64,000 nt of DNA from Thermohalobaculum sp039026375 (GCA_039026375.1 JBCCML010000003.1:62001-126000), one strand, 5' to 3'. Counted from the stretch's first letter, positions 15,865 through 25,425 are shown. Translations and numbers: made by a program. The notes: generated from the letters alone by a model not told the origin.

Positions 15865-16661
15865 AGCAGCACTCCTTCGAGCATCTTCTCCATTTCATCG
15901 ATATTCAATAAAGCTTCGTTGACATAACTTCGCACACCAGCAGCCACGGTATTCGACCAACCCTCTGGTAACAGGTTTGTATATCTCTCGATATCCGCGT
16001 CTTGCAACGCTCGCCAAGGAGCGAGGGCCTCCGGAATGTCGAGCTTTGTCTTCGGCTTCAGCCTAGCGAAGAGTGCGTGTTGATGGTCTCCAACGTTGGC
16101 GTTCTGTATGCCACCGATTTGCCAAGGCTTTGGGCCGAGTATGAACAGTCCCGCTCTGGGAATTGCCATTTCGTGATCAAAGATCCGAAATTCATCGTTT
16201 TTTACAAGCAGATTCTTGTTGCTAACACGACGATCCGCGTTCTCCATGATCGTATCAAAAACATAAATTGACAGCGCATCAGCTAAACGGTTTTGGGGAA
16301 TCTTCTGGTCGTTGGGTAACTCGTGCCAGCCGTCACCTGCAGACTTGCTAAAGAACACGGGGGTGCCTTCTAATGAGTTGAACGCATCTAGAAGGTTGGC
16401 GTCACACAACTCAGAAAACAGTTCTGTCTCGTAGGTAACTACGCACGCTTCGCAAACGGGCAACCCTAGTTCTCGACCGAGACAAGTAGCCAACAACTCG
16501 CGGGTCATCGCTTCAAGCGTATACTCCTGCGAGAAGCCGGGCGCTTTAAGGTAGCCCTCAATTTGTTCTCCGTCGTCAACTTCAATTGCACAACGAAGGG
16601 GTCGAGACTTACCCGAAGTCGTTCTTTCATCTGCACGAATAACCTCGCCGCGCCTGAACAT
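15861..16661 (-). CDS. HipA-like kinase family protein
   Basis: 266 residues from ATG 16661, chosen because AGGA lies 8 bases upstream. Kinase-fold landmarks of the stand-alone HipA-like family are visible: a lysine in IEGYLKAPG (K39), the helix glutamate in TRELLATCLGRELGLPV (E55), a catalytic-loop pattern MENADRRVSNKNLL (D143, N150) and a metal-binding D162 in IFDHEM. The HipB-type DNA-binding partner and the HipA N-terminal subdomain are both absent, so this is not a classical hipBA toxin pair. GC is low (27 of 60 in 16261-16320), which suggests transfer. Substrate unknown. Confidence 0.8.
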   Translation of the reverse strand: MFRRGEVIRADERTTSGKSRPLRCAIEVDDGEQIEGYLKAPGFSQEYTLEAMTRELLATCLGRELGLPVCEACVVTYETELFSELCDANLLDAFNSLEGTPVFFSKSAGDGWHELPNDQKIPQNRLADALSIYVFDTIMENADRRVSNKNLLVKNDEFRIFDHEMAIPRAGLFILGPKPWQIGGIQNANVGDHQHALFARLKPKTKLDIPEALAPWRALQDADIERYTNLLPEGWSNTVAAGVRSYVNEALLNIDEMEKMLEGVLL

Positions 16662-16700
16662 GCTTTTTCCTAGCAACCAGTCTGAAATGCCATTGAGTAT

Positions 16701-19178
16701 TCACCTCACCTCCCCACCAGCGGCGGCGGGTTCCATCTGCTCGCGCTCGCTGTCGCCCACGCGGCGGGCGGCGGCGCCGATGGCGGCTTTCTCGTCGGCC
16801 GTCAGCTGACGGTCCTCGGGCAGGTCGGGCAGGCGCACGGTGACCTCACGGTGGGCGAACTTGATGCCCTCGGCCGCGAAGAGCGCCCGGATCTCGGCCA
16901 GGACGCGTTTGCGGATGACCCATTGCTCGCCCGGATAGGTCATGAATTTGATGCGCAGGATCATGGCGCTGTCGTCCATCTGGATGACGCCCTGCGATTT
17001 CACAGGTTGGATGAATTTGTCGCCGATTTCCGGGTCCTCTAACAGGCGCAGGCCCAGTTTTTTGATCATTTTGCGCACGCGCTCGGGGTCGGTGTCGTAG
17101 GTCAGGCGCAGGGGCAGTTTCATCATCACCCAATCGCGCGAGAAGTTGGTCAGGAACTGGATCTCGCCAAAGGGGATGGTGTGCAGCTTGCCCAGGTGGT
17201 GGCGTAACTGGAAGCTGCGGAGCGAGATCTTCTCGACCGTGCCCTTGACCTCGCCGACGTCGATGTACTCGCCCTTGCGGAAGGCGTCATCCATCAGGAA
17301 GAAGGCGCCCGATAGGATGTCGCGCACCAGGGTTTGGCTGCCGAAGCCAATCGCCAACCCGACAATCCCGGCACCTGCGAACAGCGGTGCGACGTTGACG
17401 CCGAACTCTACGGCGATCAGCAGCAGGATCGAAATGACGATGCTGATCAGCAGGAAATTTCGCAACAACGGCAAGATCGTCGCGAGCCGTGTGGCACCAG
17501 CGCCGCCGCCCTCGCCCTCCGCGATCTCGGTGGGGTCCTCGTCGCCCACTTCTTCAGCGATCTTCTGGTCGATCCAGATGCGCACGCCGTGGAAAACCAA
17601 GTACCCCAAGAACAGCGTGTCGACGACATCCTGCGCCAGGTCCAGAATCTGATTGGTCTCGAAGATCTCCGGCCCGCCCCAATAGCGGATCAATGTGTAG
17701 ACCACCGAACCGATCGCAAATAGTGAGGCCGCCCGACGCGCCAGATCCTCCATCGTCTGCATGCCGGGGCGGCGGACCGCTTGGGGTGTCGTTTCGACCT
17801 GGCGATTGCCGCCGTCTTCACCGTCGCCATCGCCATCGCTGTCGCCAACATCCGGGCCATCGGCAGCCTCGTCGGCCACATTGCCGGAGGCATCGCGAAT
17901 TTCTGCCTGGAACTTCGCATCCTCGGCCTGACGGTGCGCCTCCAGTTCAGCGTTCATCTGCGAGATTTCGCGAGATCGCGCAAACACGCGCTCAATCAGG
18001 TAGGAGGCTGCCGCATAGACGATCATGCCGACCAGGAAGATGAAGTACGGCATGGCCATCCGAAAAGGCGCCTGGTCGATACCCATCACCATCCGGAAGC
18101 TCATGTCACCCCAGGTGAACAGCATGTAAAGGATCAAGCCGGGGAACCAGATCGTGGCGCCGATGACTTGCGGCCAGCTGGCCTGGTCGCGCGGTTGACC
18201 CTGCAGGATAGCCCCCGTTATCGCGCGTCGGTGGACCTGCGCCATCACGATGAAGGCCAGCACGATCGCGAGCGACAGCAGGATCGTGATGGCTGTGTGT
18301 ACCTCTGGCGCCAGGCGCAGCGCCTGAACCCAGTAGCAGAACGCCATGGTCAGGATGCCCGACCCCGACACAATGGACAGCCACCGGTAAAGGCTACCGG
18401 CGTCGCTGTCCGAAAAATGCGGGATGCGAAAGCGCGGCAGGTAAGGCGCCAGCGCCATCCGCCAGACGGTGTCGACAGAGATCATCAGCGCATAGGTAGC
18501 GAAAACAATGATCGTGGTCGTCACGGACGGCTGATGCCCCTGCGCAAAGACCAGGCCGATCAGCACGGCCACCGTCACGGCGATGCCCGCACCTACCGTG
18601 GTCATAAAGACCCGCCAGGCCAGCAACGGCAGCTTTTCCAGATAACCCTGCGGGTTGGTCAGCCGGGTTTGAATGCCGACGATCAGAGGGCGCGCGACGT
18701 AAATGTAGAAGATGAATGTGAAGGCCCGGCCGATCACCAGCAACAGCGCGGCAAACAGGGCGATACCGACAAAATAGCTTGCACGCCCGGTTGGGCTGGA
18801 CGCGGCCAGAGCGTTATCGATGTCGTTGAAAGCCTCAGGCAGGCGCTCGACTGTGGCCTTCAGCCGGGCGCGAAAGATCTCGACCGCCTGGCTGGTTGCA
18901 TCCAGCATCGGGTCGGGGGATGTAGCAGCGACCCGGCCATAGTCCGCAGCCGTTGGTGAGCCTGCCTGCCCGCCATCCGCTGGCACGGTTTGATCCAGCG
19001 GCGGCGCCACGGGACGCGATTGTTGTGGCTCCTCGGCATGACCATCGCCCCCCAATTGGTTCAGAATGTCGTAGCCCGGGATTTGAGCCTGGGTGCCGGT
19101 CGGTGCCAGCCAAACCGCACTCAGCAAGATCAACAAACCGCACAGACGCTTTGCAAGTCGCGTTGCAGGTCCTGTCAT
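16701..19178 (-). CDS. Large mechanosensitive channel, MscS family
   Basis: 825 residues from ATG 19178 (GGAGAG upstream). A signal peptide (LCGLLILLSAVWLAPTGTQA) precedes a periplasmic stretch. About nine to eleven hydrophobic segments follow, with an acidic, low-complexity linker near residue 455-480 (DGPDVGDSDGDGDGEDGG). The MscS pore and beta domain are C-terminal: GIVGLAIGFGSQTLVRDILS, then the KGEYIDVGEVKGTVEKISLR segment. It should open under membrane tension in osmotic downshock. The extra N-terminal helices place it with the long MscK/YbiO-like channels. Confidence 0.9.
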   Translation of the reverse strand: MTGPATRLAKRLCGLLILLSAVWLAPTGTQAQIPGYDILNQLGGDGHAEEPQQSRPVAPPLDQTVPADGGQAGSPTAADYGRVAATSPDPMLDATSQAVEIFRARLKATVERLPEAFNDIDNALAASSPTGRASYFVGIALFAALLLVIGRAFTFIFYIYVARPLIVGIQTRLTNPQGYLEKLPLLAWRVFMTTVGAGIAVTVAVLIGLVFAQGHQPSVTTTIIVFATYALMISVDTVWRMALAPYLPRFRIPHFSDSDAGSLYRWLSIVSGSGILTMAFCYWVQALRLAPEVHTAITILLSLAIVLAFIVMAQVHRRAITGAILQGQPRDQASWPQVIGATIWFPGLILYMLFTWGDMSFRMVMGIDQAPFRMAMPYFIFLVGMIVYAAASYLIERVFARSREISQMNAELEAHRQAEDAKFQAEIRDASGNVADEAADGPDVGDSDGDGDGEDGGNRQVETTPQAVRRPGMQTMEDLARRAASLFAIGSVVYTLIRYWGGPEIFETNQILDLAQDVVDTLFLGYLVFHGVRIWIDQKIAEEVGDEDPTEIAEGEGGGAGATRLATILPLLRNFLLISIVISILLLIAVEFGVNVAPLFAGAGIVGLAIGFGSQTLVRDILSGAFFLMDDAFRKGEYIDVGEVKGTVEKISLRSFQLRHHLGKLHTIPFGEIQFLTNFSRDWVMMKLPLRLTYDTDPERVRKMIKKLGLRLLEDPEIGDKFIQPVKSQGVIQMDDSAMILRIKFMTYPGEQWVIRKRVLAEIRALFAAEGIKFAHREVTVRLPDLPEDRQLTADEKAAIGAAARRVGDSEREQMEPAAAGGEVR

Positions 19179-19379
19179 CAGCCGCTCTCCCCCGGCTGCG
19201 GCGGTCCCAAATCCACCAGCAGCCAATTTGCGCCCTATCGCCCAGACGGCGGCAAGTGCCTGATCGGATTGCCGGATCTTGGCCTGCCAACCGTTGCACA
19301 TAGCCTGTCACGTAAAGCACAGGTTGCGGCAGCGCTCAAGTTGAGGCACCTAGGAGGCTTGAGAGCCGCGGGGGCTAGG

Positions 19380-20603
19380 ATGGACGGAGCATCGCGCAAC
19401 AATACGCCCATGTCCGGACACAGGACGATGCTGTACAGCCACGACACGTTCGGGCTGGGCCACCTGCGCCGGTCGCGAACGCTCGCCATGGCGTTGACCG
19501 AGGCGGATCCTACCTGTTCCGCGCTGATCGTCACCGGATCGCCCATTGCCGGACGCTTCGACTTTGGCGAGCGCATCGACCATGTGCGTCTGCCGGGCGT
19601 GGTGAAACTGCCCGATGGCAGCTACTCGTCCATGAGCCTGTCGATGCCCATCGACGAAATGGTCAGCCTGCGGGGCGGTATCATCCAGGCGACGGCTGCC
19701 GTGTTCCAACCGGACATGGCCATCATCGACAAGGAGCCCTGGGGTTTCCGCGCAGAACTGGCCGAAACGCTGGAGCATCTGAAGACGCAGGGCACGCGAC
19801 TGGTTTTGGGTATCCGCGACGTGCTGGACGATGACGATGCACTGTCTGCCGAATGGGACCGCAAGAACGCCTTGGCGGCCATCGAGCGCTTCTACGACGA
19901 GATCTGGATTTACGGCATCCCGGAACTGCACCAGCCGCTGGAAGGTTTGGATCTGCCGGCGTCGCTGCAAAGCCGCATCCGCTATACCGGGTACCTGCGG
20001 CGCGAGGCACAGGACTGGCCCGCGGAACCCGGATCGGAAATACCCGAACAACCCTATGTTTTGGTCACCACAGGCGGGGGCGGCGACGGGGCCGCATTGA
20101 TCGACTGGGTGATCCGCGCCTATGAGGCCGACCTGTCGTTGAAATCCCGCGCACTGATCGTCTACGGCCCATTCCTAAATGCAACCGCCCGCGCGGACTT
20201 CGATGCCCGGATATCGGCGCTGAGCGGCAGGGTAAGTGCCATTAGCTTCCATGCCCGGTTCGAGCGCCTGTTGGCCGATGCGTCCGGCGTCGTCGCCATG
20301 GGCGGCTACAACACGTTCTGCGAGATCCTGTCCATGGATCAGCCCGCCATCATCGTCCCGCGTACGCGGCCACGCCGGGAACAGGTGATCCGGGCCGAAT
20401 CTGCCGAGAAGCTAGGTCTGGTGCGGATGCTGTTACCGGAACGCGATGGCTCGTCCGCCCAGGTCATGGCCGAGGCGATTAAAGCGCTGGCCTATCAGCG
20501 CCGCCCCAGTCAGGTGCGGCTGCCGGGTCTGATGGATGGCCTGGACAGTATCGCCCGCGGCTTGGCCGAGCGTGCGGCCCGCGCCGCCACCGCCGCAGAA
20601 TAG
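19380..20603 (+). CDS. Glycosyltransferase, GT28/MurG-like fold
   Basis: 407 residues from ATG 19380 (an inner ATG at 19410 is also possible). The N-terminal motif LYSHDTFGLGHLRRSRTLA is shared by a predicted glycosyltransferase group. The C-terminal half has VLVTTGGGGDGA and the nucleotide-sugar region VVAMGGYNTFCEILSMDQPAIIVP, with RREQVIRAE close behind. It is cytosolic or membrane-associated and probably transfers a sugar to a lipid or polymer acceptor. First gene of a six-gene unit; divergent from the MscS gene with 201 bases between the chosen starts. Confidence 0.8.
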   Translation: MDGASRNNTPMSGHRTMLYSHDTFGLGHLRRSRTLAMALTEADPTCSALIVTGSPIAGRFDFGERIDHVRLPGVVKLPDGSYSSMSLSMPIDEMVSLRGGIIQATAAVFQPDMAIIDKEPWGFRAELAETLEHLKTQGTRLVLGIRDVLDDDDALSAEWDRKNALAAIERFYDEIWIYGIPELHQPLEGLDLPASLQSRIRYTGYLRREAQDWPAEPGSEIPEQPYVLVTTGGGGDGAALIDWVIRAYEADLSLKSRALIVYGPFLNATARADFDARISALSGRVSAISFHARFERLLADASGVVAMGGYNTFCEILSMDQPAIIVPRTRPRREQVIRAESAEKLGLVRMLLPERDGSSAQVMAEAIKALAYQRRPSQVRLPGLMDGLDSIARGLAERAARAATAAE

Positions 20604-20630
20604 GGGCCATCAGATGCGGGCCATCCCAAC

Positions 20631-21911
20631 GTGAACGTCAACGCCAAATCCAGCACATGGCTGGGCCAGGCCCAGGGTCACGCACGGACAGACGAGCCGC
20701 CATTGGCCGTCGTGGTCAAGGGCTACCCACGCCTGTCCGAGACATTCATCGCCCAAGAACTGCTCGAGTTGCAGAACCGCGGCTATCGGTTCGACATCTG
20801 GTCGCTGCGCCTGCCCTATGACGGGGGGCGCACGCACAAGCTGCACGACCAGATCAGCGCGCGGGCGCGGTATCTGCCGGAATATCTGCATCAGGCACCG
20901 CTGCAGGTCCTGCGTGCCTGGCGCGAGGTGCGGCGTTTGCCGGGGTATGCGCATGCCTATGACGTTTGGCGCAAAGATCTGGCCCGCGACTTCACCCGAA
21001 ACCGCATCCGGCGCTGGGGACAGGCGCTGGTGCTGGCCGCCCAACTGCCGGCCGAGACGCGGTTTATCTATGCGCACTTCCTGCACACCCCGGCGTCGGT
21101 TGCGCGCTATGCTGCAAAGATCCGAAGGCTGGAATGGGCCGTCTCCGCCCATGCCAAGGATATCTGGACCATCCCCAACTGGGAAAAGGCCGAAAAGCTG
21201 CGCGATGCCCGGTTCGCCGTGACGTGCACCGAGTCCGGCGCCCAGGAATTGGCGCGCGTGGCGCCCGACCCCAGCCGGATTGGGCTGGTCTATCACGGGT
21301 TGGACCTCAGCCGTTTTCCGCGGCCGCCTGACCGCAAACGCAACGGGCCCTTCACCCTGCTATCGGTTGGGCGACTGGTCGCGAAGAAGGGCTATGATGA
21401 CCTTCTGGCCGCCCTGACCCGGTTGCCCGCAGATCTGGACTGGCGATTGGTGCACATCGGCGGTGGCGAGCTGTCGCCGGACATCCGGGCAGAAGCGGCC
21501 CGCCTGAAGCTGGAAAACCGCATCGACTGGCGCGGCAAACAGGACCAGGACGCCGTGATCGCGGCCATGCGATCGGCTGACCTATTCGTGCTGCCCTCGA
21601 AGATTGCCGCAGATGGCGACCGCGACGGCTTGCCCAACGTGCTGATGGAGGCCGCGTCTCAACACCTGCCGATCCTGTCCACCCAAGTCTCGGCAATCCC
21701 CGAGTTTGTGCAGGACGGGGTCCACGGACGCTTGGTCCCGCCCAGTAATCCCGCCGCACTAGCCGATGCGATTGCTCAGATGGCTGCCAACCCCACGGCG
21801 TCCCAGGCCATGGCGCACGCTGCCCGCGAACGTCTGCTGGCTGACTTCGACATGCACCGCGCGATTGGCGGATTGGACATGCGGCTATCCGCAGCGCTCG
21901 ACCCCGTCTGA
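20631..21911 (+). CDS. Glycosyltransferase family 4 protein
   Basis: 426 residues from GTG 20631. The acceptor half has the pattern VVVKGYPRLSETFIAQELL, typical of colanic-acid/exopolysaccharide-type GT4 enzymes. The donor half has LLSVGRLVAKKGYDDLLAAL and DLFVLPSKIAADGDRDGLPNVLMEA, which contains the family E-x7-E motif, here as GLPNVLMEAAS. It likely adds a hexose from a nucleotide sugar. It lies 27 bases after the previous gene, and the next gene starts two bases after its stop. Confidence 0.88.
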   Translation: MNVNAKSSTWLGQAQGHARTDEPPLAVVVKGYPRLSETFIAQELLELQNRGYRFDIWSLRLPYDGGRTHKLHDQISARARYLPEYLHQAPLQVLRAWREVRRLPGYAHAYDVWRKDLARDFTRNRIRRWGQALVLAAQLPAETRFIYAHFLHTPASVARYAAKIRRLEWAVSAHAKDIWTIPNWEKAEKLRDARFAVTCTESGAQELARVAPDPSRIGLVYHGLDLSRFPRPPDRKRNGPFTLLSVGRLVAKKGYDDLLAALTRLPADLDWRLVHIGGGELSPDIRAEAARLKLENRIDWRGKQDQDAVIAAMRSADLFVLPSKIAADGDRDGLPNVLMEAASQHLPILSTQVSAIPEFVQDGVHGRLVPPSNPAALADAIAQMAANPTASQAMAHAARERLLADFDMHRAIGGLDMRLSAALDPV

Positions 21912-21912
21912 G

Positions 21913-22992
21913 ATGCTGCCACGGATCGCCGTCTATTCGCCGACACCGGCCGCGTATGCGGACCATCCAACGGGCGAACGGTCGATCCTGGCCGCCACCC
22001 GGGCCGCGCTGTCGCTCGCCCGGTTCCAGCCCTTTGATGTTGCCGCACCGCGCGCCTTTGATAAGACCGGCGACGCGGACCTGCAGTCACGCCTGATCGG
22101 AGAGGCGCAGGCCGTCGCGCAGCGCTTGACCAGTTCCTGGGCAGGGCAACCGCCCGCCCTTTGGTACACCTATCACAGTTACTACAAGGCCCCTGACCTG
22201 GTCGGCCCGGCCGTCAGCCGCGCGCTGGGCATCCCCTATGTCATCCAGCAGCCCTCGATCTCGCGGCGGCGGCTAAATGGTCCGCATCGCGCCTTTGCCC
22301 AGGCTAACCTGGAGGCTTGCGCTGCGGCGGACCTGCTGTTCTGGCCGACCGAGCGGGATCTGGATGGTTTGTGCGCCGAGGGGCACGGCGACAAGCTGTG
22401 CTATCTGCCCCCATCCGTCAGGGCACTGCCGCCCGCCGCGCCCGCACTGGCCGCAAAATCGCCGATCCATCTGTTGACCGTCGCGCGCATGCAACCGGGC
22501 GCCAAACAGGAAAGCTATCGCCGTTTGGCGGCGGGCCTGGCGGCGCTGGCCTATGACGGCGATGATCAGGCCTGGACCCTGACCGTGATCGGTGACGGCC
22601 CTGCAGCCGCGGACGTCCGCGCCCCGTTCCACGCCTTGGGCGATCGGGTCCGGTTCATTGGGTCCATGTCCCAGGAAGAGGTTGCCGAGATCTACCCCAG
22701 TGCCGATCTCCTGCTATGGCCAGGATTCGAGGAAGGCGTCGGCATGGTCTATCTGGAGGCGCAGGCCCACGGCGTGCCGGTCGTCGCCGAAGAGCTGGCC
22801 GGCCGCGCGGCCTTCATCGCCAACCGCCTGGCCGCCCCCAACGATCCGGCGGACTACGCCCGCCTGATCCGCGAAACACTGGACCGTCGCCAGGCCCGCT
22901 CTGCCGCCGCCCGCGGCCGTATCCAGGCCTTTCACGCGCCGCAAGCCGCCGCCGACATCCTGCGCCGGGCTTTAAAGCCCCTGATCGCATGA
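21913..22992 (+). CDS. Glycosyltransferase family 4 protein
   Basis: 359 residues from ATG 21913, two bases after the previous stop. The N-terminal part reads ALWYTYHSYYKAPDLVGPAV, and the donor-binding half has LLTVARMQPGAKQESYRRLA, VTVIG-like and DLLLWPGFEEGVGMVYLEAQ. The E-x7-E motif (EEGVGMVYLE) fits a retaining GT4 enzyme. Its 3' end overlaps the start of the phosphatase gene by four bases (ATGA), which indicates coupled translation in this glycan operon. Confidence 0.86.
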   Translation: MLPRIAVYSPTPAAYADHPTGERSILAATRAALSLARFQPFDVAAPRAFDKTGDADLQSRLIGEAQAVAQRLTSSWAGQPPALWYTYHSYYKAPDLVGPAVSRALGIPYVIQQPSISRRRLNGPHRAFAQANLEACAAADLLFWPTERDLDGLCAEGHGDKLCYLPPSVRALPPAAPALAAKSPIHLLTVARMQPGAKQESYRRLAAGLAALAYDGDDQAWTLTVIGDGPAAADVRAPFHALGDRVRFIGSMSQEEVAEIYPSADLLLWPGFEEGVGMVYLEAQAHGVPVVAEELAGRAAFIANRLAAPNDPADYARLIRETLDRRQARSAAARGRIQAFHAPQAAADILRRALKPLIA

Positions 22993-23576
22993 CGGCCATC
23001 GCCATCATCCGCCATTACCCCACGCACTGGAACGGCGCCCGGCGCCTGCAGGGTCAGACCGACGTGCCCCTGACCGACGAGGCGCGCGAGACACTGCGCG
23101 GCCTGCGCATGCCTGCGCCCTGGAACACGGCCCGCCTGATCGCCTCGCCCCTGTCGCGGGCGCACGAGACGGCCCAGATCCTGGCGGAGGGCCGCGCCGT
23201 CACCACGGATGCGCGGCTGGTCGAAATCTCCTGGGGCGAATGGGAGGGGCAGACGGCCTACAAGCTGCTGAAAGACCCGGCCAGCGGCTTTCGGCCCACC
23301 CATGAATGGGGACCGGACACCAAGGCACCGGGCGGCGAGAGCAGCCGCGAGGCCTGGGACCGCCTGCGCCCGGCCCTGGTCGACATCGCCGCCGATCCGA
23401 CCCCCGCCGTCCTGGTGCTGCACAAGGCCCTGATGCGGCTGATCCTGAACCGCGCGAACGACGGCACAACCGAGGTGCCAGAGGTCAAGCGCGGGCGGCT
23501 CTACCCCATGGTGCTGCGCCCCTCCGGTCTGCCGCGCGACCTGAGCGAAGCCGTCCGGCTGGAGCCGCGCCCATGA
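22989..23576 (+). CDS. Histidine phosphatase (phosphoglycerate mutase-like) family
   Basis: 195 residues. The catalytic motif near the start is IIRHYPTHWN, with H9 as the expected phospho-acceptor; the second active-site histidine is probably in VLVLHKALMR. Between them ASPLSRAHETAQIL is the classic family segment. Related enzymes remove phosphate from small molecules such as sugar phosphates, so it may process a sugar-phosphate precursor for the surrounding glycosyltransferases. It overlaps both neighbours by four bases (ATGA at each end). Confidence 0.85.
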   Translation: MTAIAIIRHYPTHWNGARRLQGQTDVPLTDEARETLRGLRMPAPWNTARLIASPLSRAHETAQILAEGRAVTTDARLVEISWGEWEGQTAYKLLKDPASGFRPTHEWGPDTKAPGGESSREAWDRLRPALVDIAADPTPAVLVLHKALMRLILNRANDGTTEVPEVKRGRLYPMVLRPSGLPRDLSEAVRLEPRP

Positions 23577-24712
23577 AGATCGCCTTCCTTTGCGCGCATC
23601 TGTCCGGCACGGGCCATCTGATCCGCACCCTGACGCTGGCCCGCGCCGCGCGCAAGCGCGGGCACGACGTCACGGTCATCTCCGGTGGGCGGCCGCTGGA
23701 CCACGTCGACACCTCGGACCTGGACCTCGTGCAGCTTCCCCCCCTGATCGTGCGCGACCTGGACTTCAAGACGTTCTGGACGGCCAAGGGCACCCAGGCC
23801 GACGAGGTCTACATGGCTGACCGGCGGGCCCTGCTGCGCCTGGCGGTCAAGGGGGCCCGCCCGGACATCGTGGTGACCGAGCTTTACCCGTTTGGCCGGC
23901 GCGCCCTGGCCAAGGAGTTTCAGGCCGGGATCAGCGCCGCCCAGCGACGCAACCCCTATCCGCGGCCAAAGATCGTCTGTTCGGTCCGCGATGTGCCCGA
24001 GCCGAAGCCCAAACGCGCGTCAGAAGTCGTGCAAACCCTGTGGGATGATTTCGACGCGGTGATCGTGCACGGGGATGAGGATTTTCTGCCGCTGTCAGCG
24101 ACATGGCCGGTGATGACGCCAGAGACGATCGATCTGTACCACACGGGCTATTTGGCCGAGCCGATGCCGCTGGCTGTGGCGCACAATCCAGGCGTCCTGG
24201 TCGCCGTGGGCGGTGGCCCGCTTGGCCGCCATCTGCTGGAGATTTCGGCCCAGGCCTCCGCCCGGTCGAAGCGCCCCTGGCTGCTGCTGGTGGGCGGGGA
24301 CGATGCCCATGCAGTGACCGCGGACCTGACCGCACGCCATGGCCGGGCGAACCTGACCGTCCAGCCCGCGAGGCCTGACTACCGGGCGCTGATGGCGTCG
24401 GCCGACTGCTCGATCAGCCTGTGCGGCTACAACACCGCCGTTGAACTGGCGCAATGCCAGACGCCTGCGATCTTGGTGCCCGAGGAAGGCGGCGGCGAGC
24501 AGGAGCAACTGATCCGCGCCCGCCGCCTGGCCGATCATCCGGGGATCCGCCTGTTGCGATCCGCGGATCTGACGCCGGATGCCCTGGCCCAATCATCGGA
24601 GGAGGCCGCCGCCGCTCCTCGCCGCGCGCCGGTACCCCTGCGCTTGGACGACGGCGCCCGCGCCATCACCGTGCTGGAGGAATTGCACACCCCCGCAAAG
24701 GCCGCCCGATGA
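23573..24712 (+). CDS. Glycosyltransferase, GT28/MurG-like fold
   Basis: 379 residues from ATG 23573 (ATGA overlap with the phosphatase gene). The start IAFLCAHLSGTGHLIRTLTLARAARKRG parallels the first gene of this operon. The donor-site half contains VLVAVGGGPLGRHLLE and SISLCGYNTAVELAQCQTPAILVPEEGGGEQEQLIRA, which matches the UDP-sugar pocket of MurG-like enzymes. This operon therefore has two related GT28-like and two GT4 enzymes. Acceptor unknown. Confidence 0.8.
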   Translation: MKIAFLCAHLSGTGHLIRTLTLARAARKRGHDVTVISGGRPLDHVDTSDLDLVQLPPLIVRDLDFKTFWTAKGTQADEVYMADRRALLRLAVKGARPDIVVTELYPFGRRALAKEFQAGISAAQRRNPYPRPKIVCSVRDVPEPKPKRASEVVQTLWDDFDAVIVHGDEDFLPLSATWPVMTPETIDLYHTGYLAEPMPLAVAHNPGVLVAVGGGPLGRHLLEISAQASARSKRPWLLLVGGDDAHAVTADLTARHGRANLTVQPARPDYRALMASADCSISLCGYNTAVELAQCQTPAILVPEEGGGEQEQLIRARRLADHPGIRLLRSADLTPDALAQSSEEAAAAPRRAPVPLRLDDGARAITVLEELHTPAKAAR

Positions 24713-25425
24713 CCGACGGCCCCATCCGCATCCACGATACCGAAGGGACCGGCCAGCGCCTGGCCGAGATCACGCGCCGGGCCCGGATTGATCTGCGCTA
24801 TCTGCACGATGACCGCACTCGGGCCCATGTCGCCCAGGCGGTGGCGGATCTGTCGCGCGTGTTGGACGTGGGCGACGGGATGCGGGGCGCCATGCCCGAC
24901 GGCCCCCAGATCGAGACGCTGGACCTGAACGACATCGACGCGGCGGATCAGAACCTGACCCGGCCCGACATCCTGGGCGACATCTGCCAGCCCTTCCCGG
25001 ACTGGATGCACAACCGCTATGACGCAGTGATCGCCTTCGCGATGCTGGAACATGTCTACGACCCGCCCGCCGCCGTCGCGAACTTTCACGCCGCGCTGAA
25101 ACCGGGCGGGCGGCTATACCTCTACGTGCCCTGGATGTGGCGCTACCACGCGCCGCGCAGCCTGGTATTTCAGGATTATCAGCGCCTCAGCCGCGACGGC
25201 ATGGCCTACCTTCTGCGCGACTTCGAGGACGTGACGCTCTACCCGCTCCGCGGCAAGTACTCGGCCATCATGAACATGCTGAAGTTCTGGAAGAAGGGCG
25301 TCGAGAAACGCTTTGGTGGCCGCATCAACCGCCTGGTGGACAGCCGCGCCAGCGCCTACCGCAACACCATCCAAGCCAGCGGTTATTTCGCCGAGGCGAC
25401 AAGACCGAACGAGACGGCACCATAA
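24709..25425 (+). CDS. SAM-dependent methyltransferase, type 11-like
   Basis: 238 residues from ATG 24709 (ATGA overlap with the glycosyltransferase). The core has RVLDVGDGMRG (a degenerate motif I), DAVIAFAMLEHVYDPPAAVANFHAALKPGGRLYLYVPW, which is the usual motif II to post-I layout of Methyltransf_11 proteins. In glycan clusters such enzymes methylate sugars or a terminal residue. It is the last gene of the coupled unit; no other gene follows for about 800 bases apart from a weak small ORF. Confidence 0.82.
   Translation: MTDGPIRIHDTEGTGQRLAEITRRARIDLRYLHDDRTRAHVAQAVADLSRVLDVGDGMRGAMPDGPQIETLDLNDIDAADQNLTRPDILGDICQPFPDWMHNRYDAVIAFAMLEHVYDPPAAVANFHAALKPGGRLYLYVPWMWRYHAPRSLVFQDYQRLSRDGMAYLLRDFEDVTLYPLRGKYSAIMNMLKFWKKGVEKRFGGRINRLVDSRASAYRNTIQASGYFAEATRPNETAP

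Noticed and set aside
15861..16661. Classical hipBA toxin-antitoxin locus
   Set aside because: No HipB-like helix-turn-helix gene is adjacent and the kinase lacks the HipA N-terminal subdomain.
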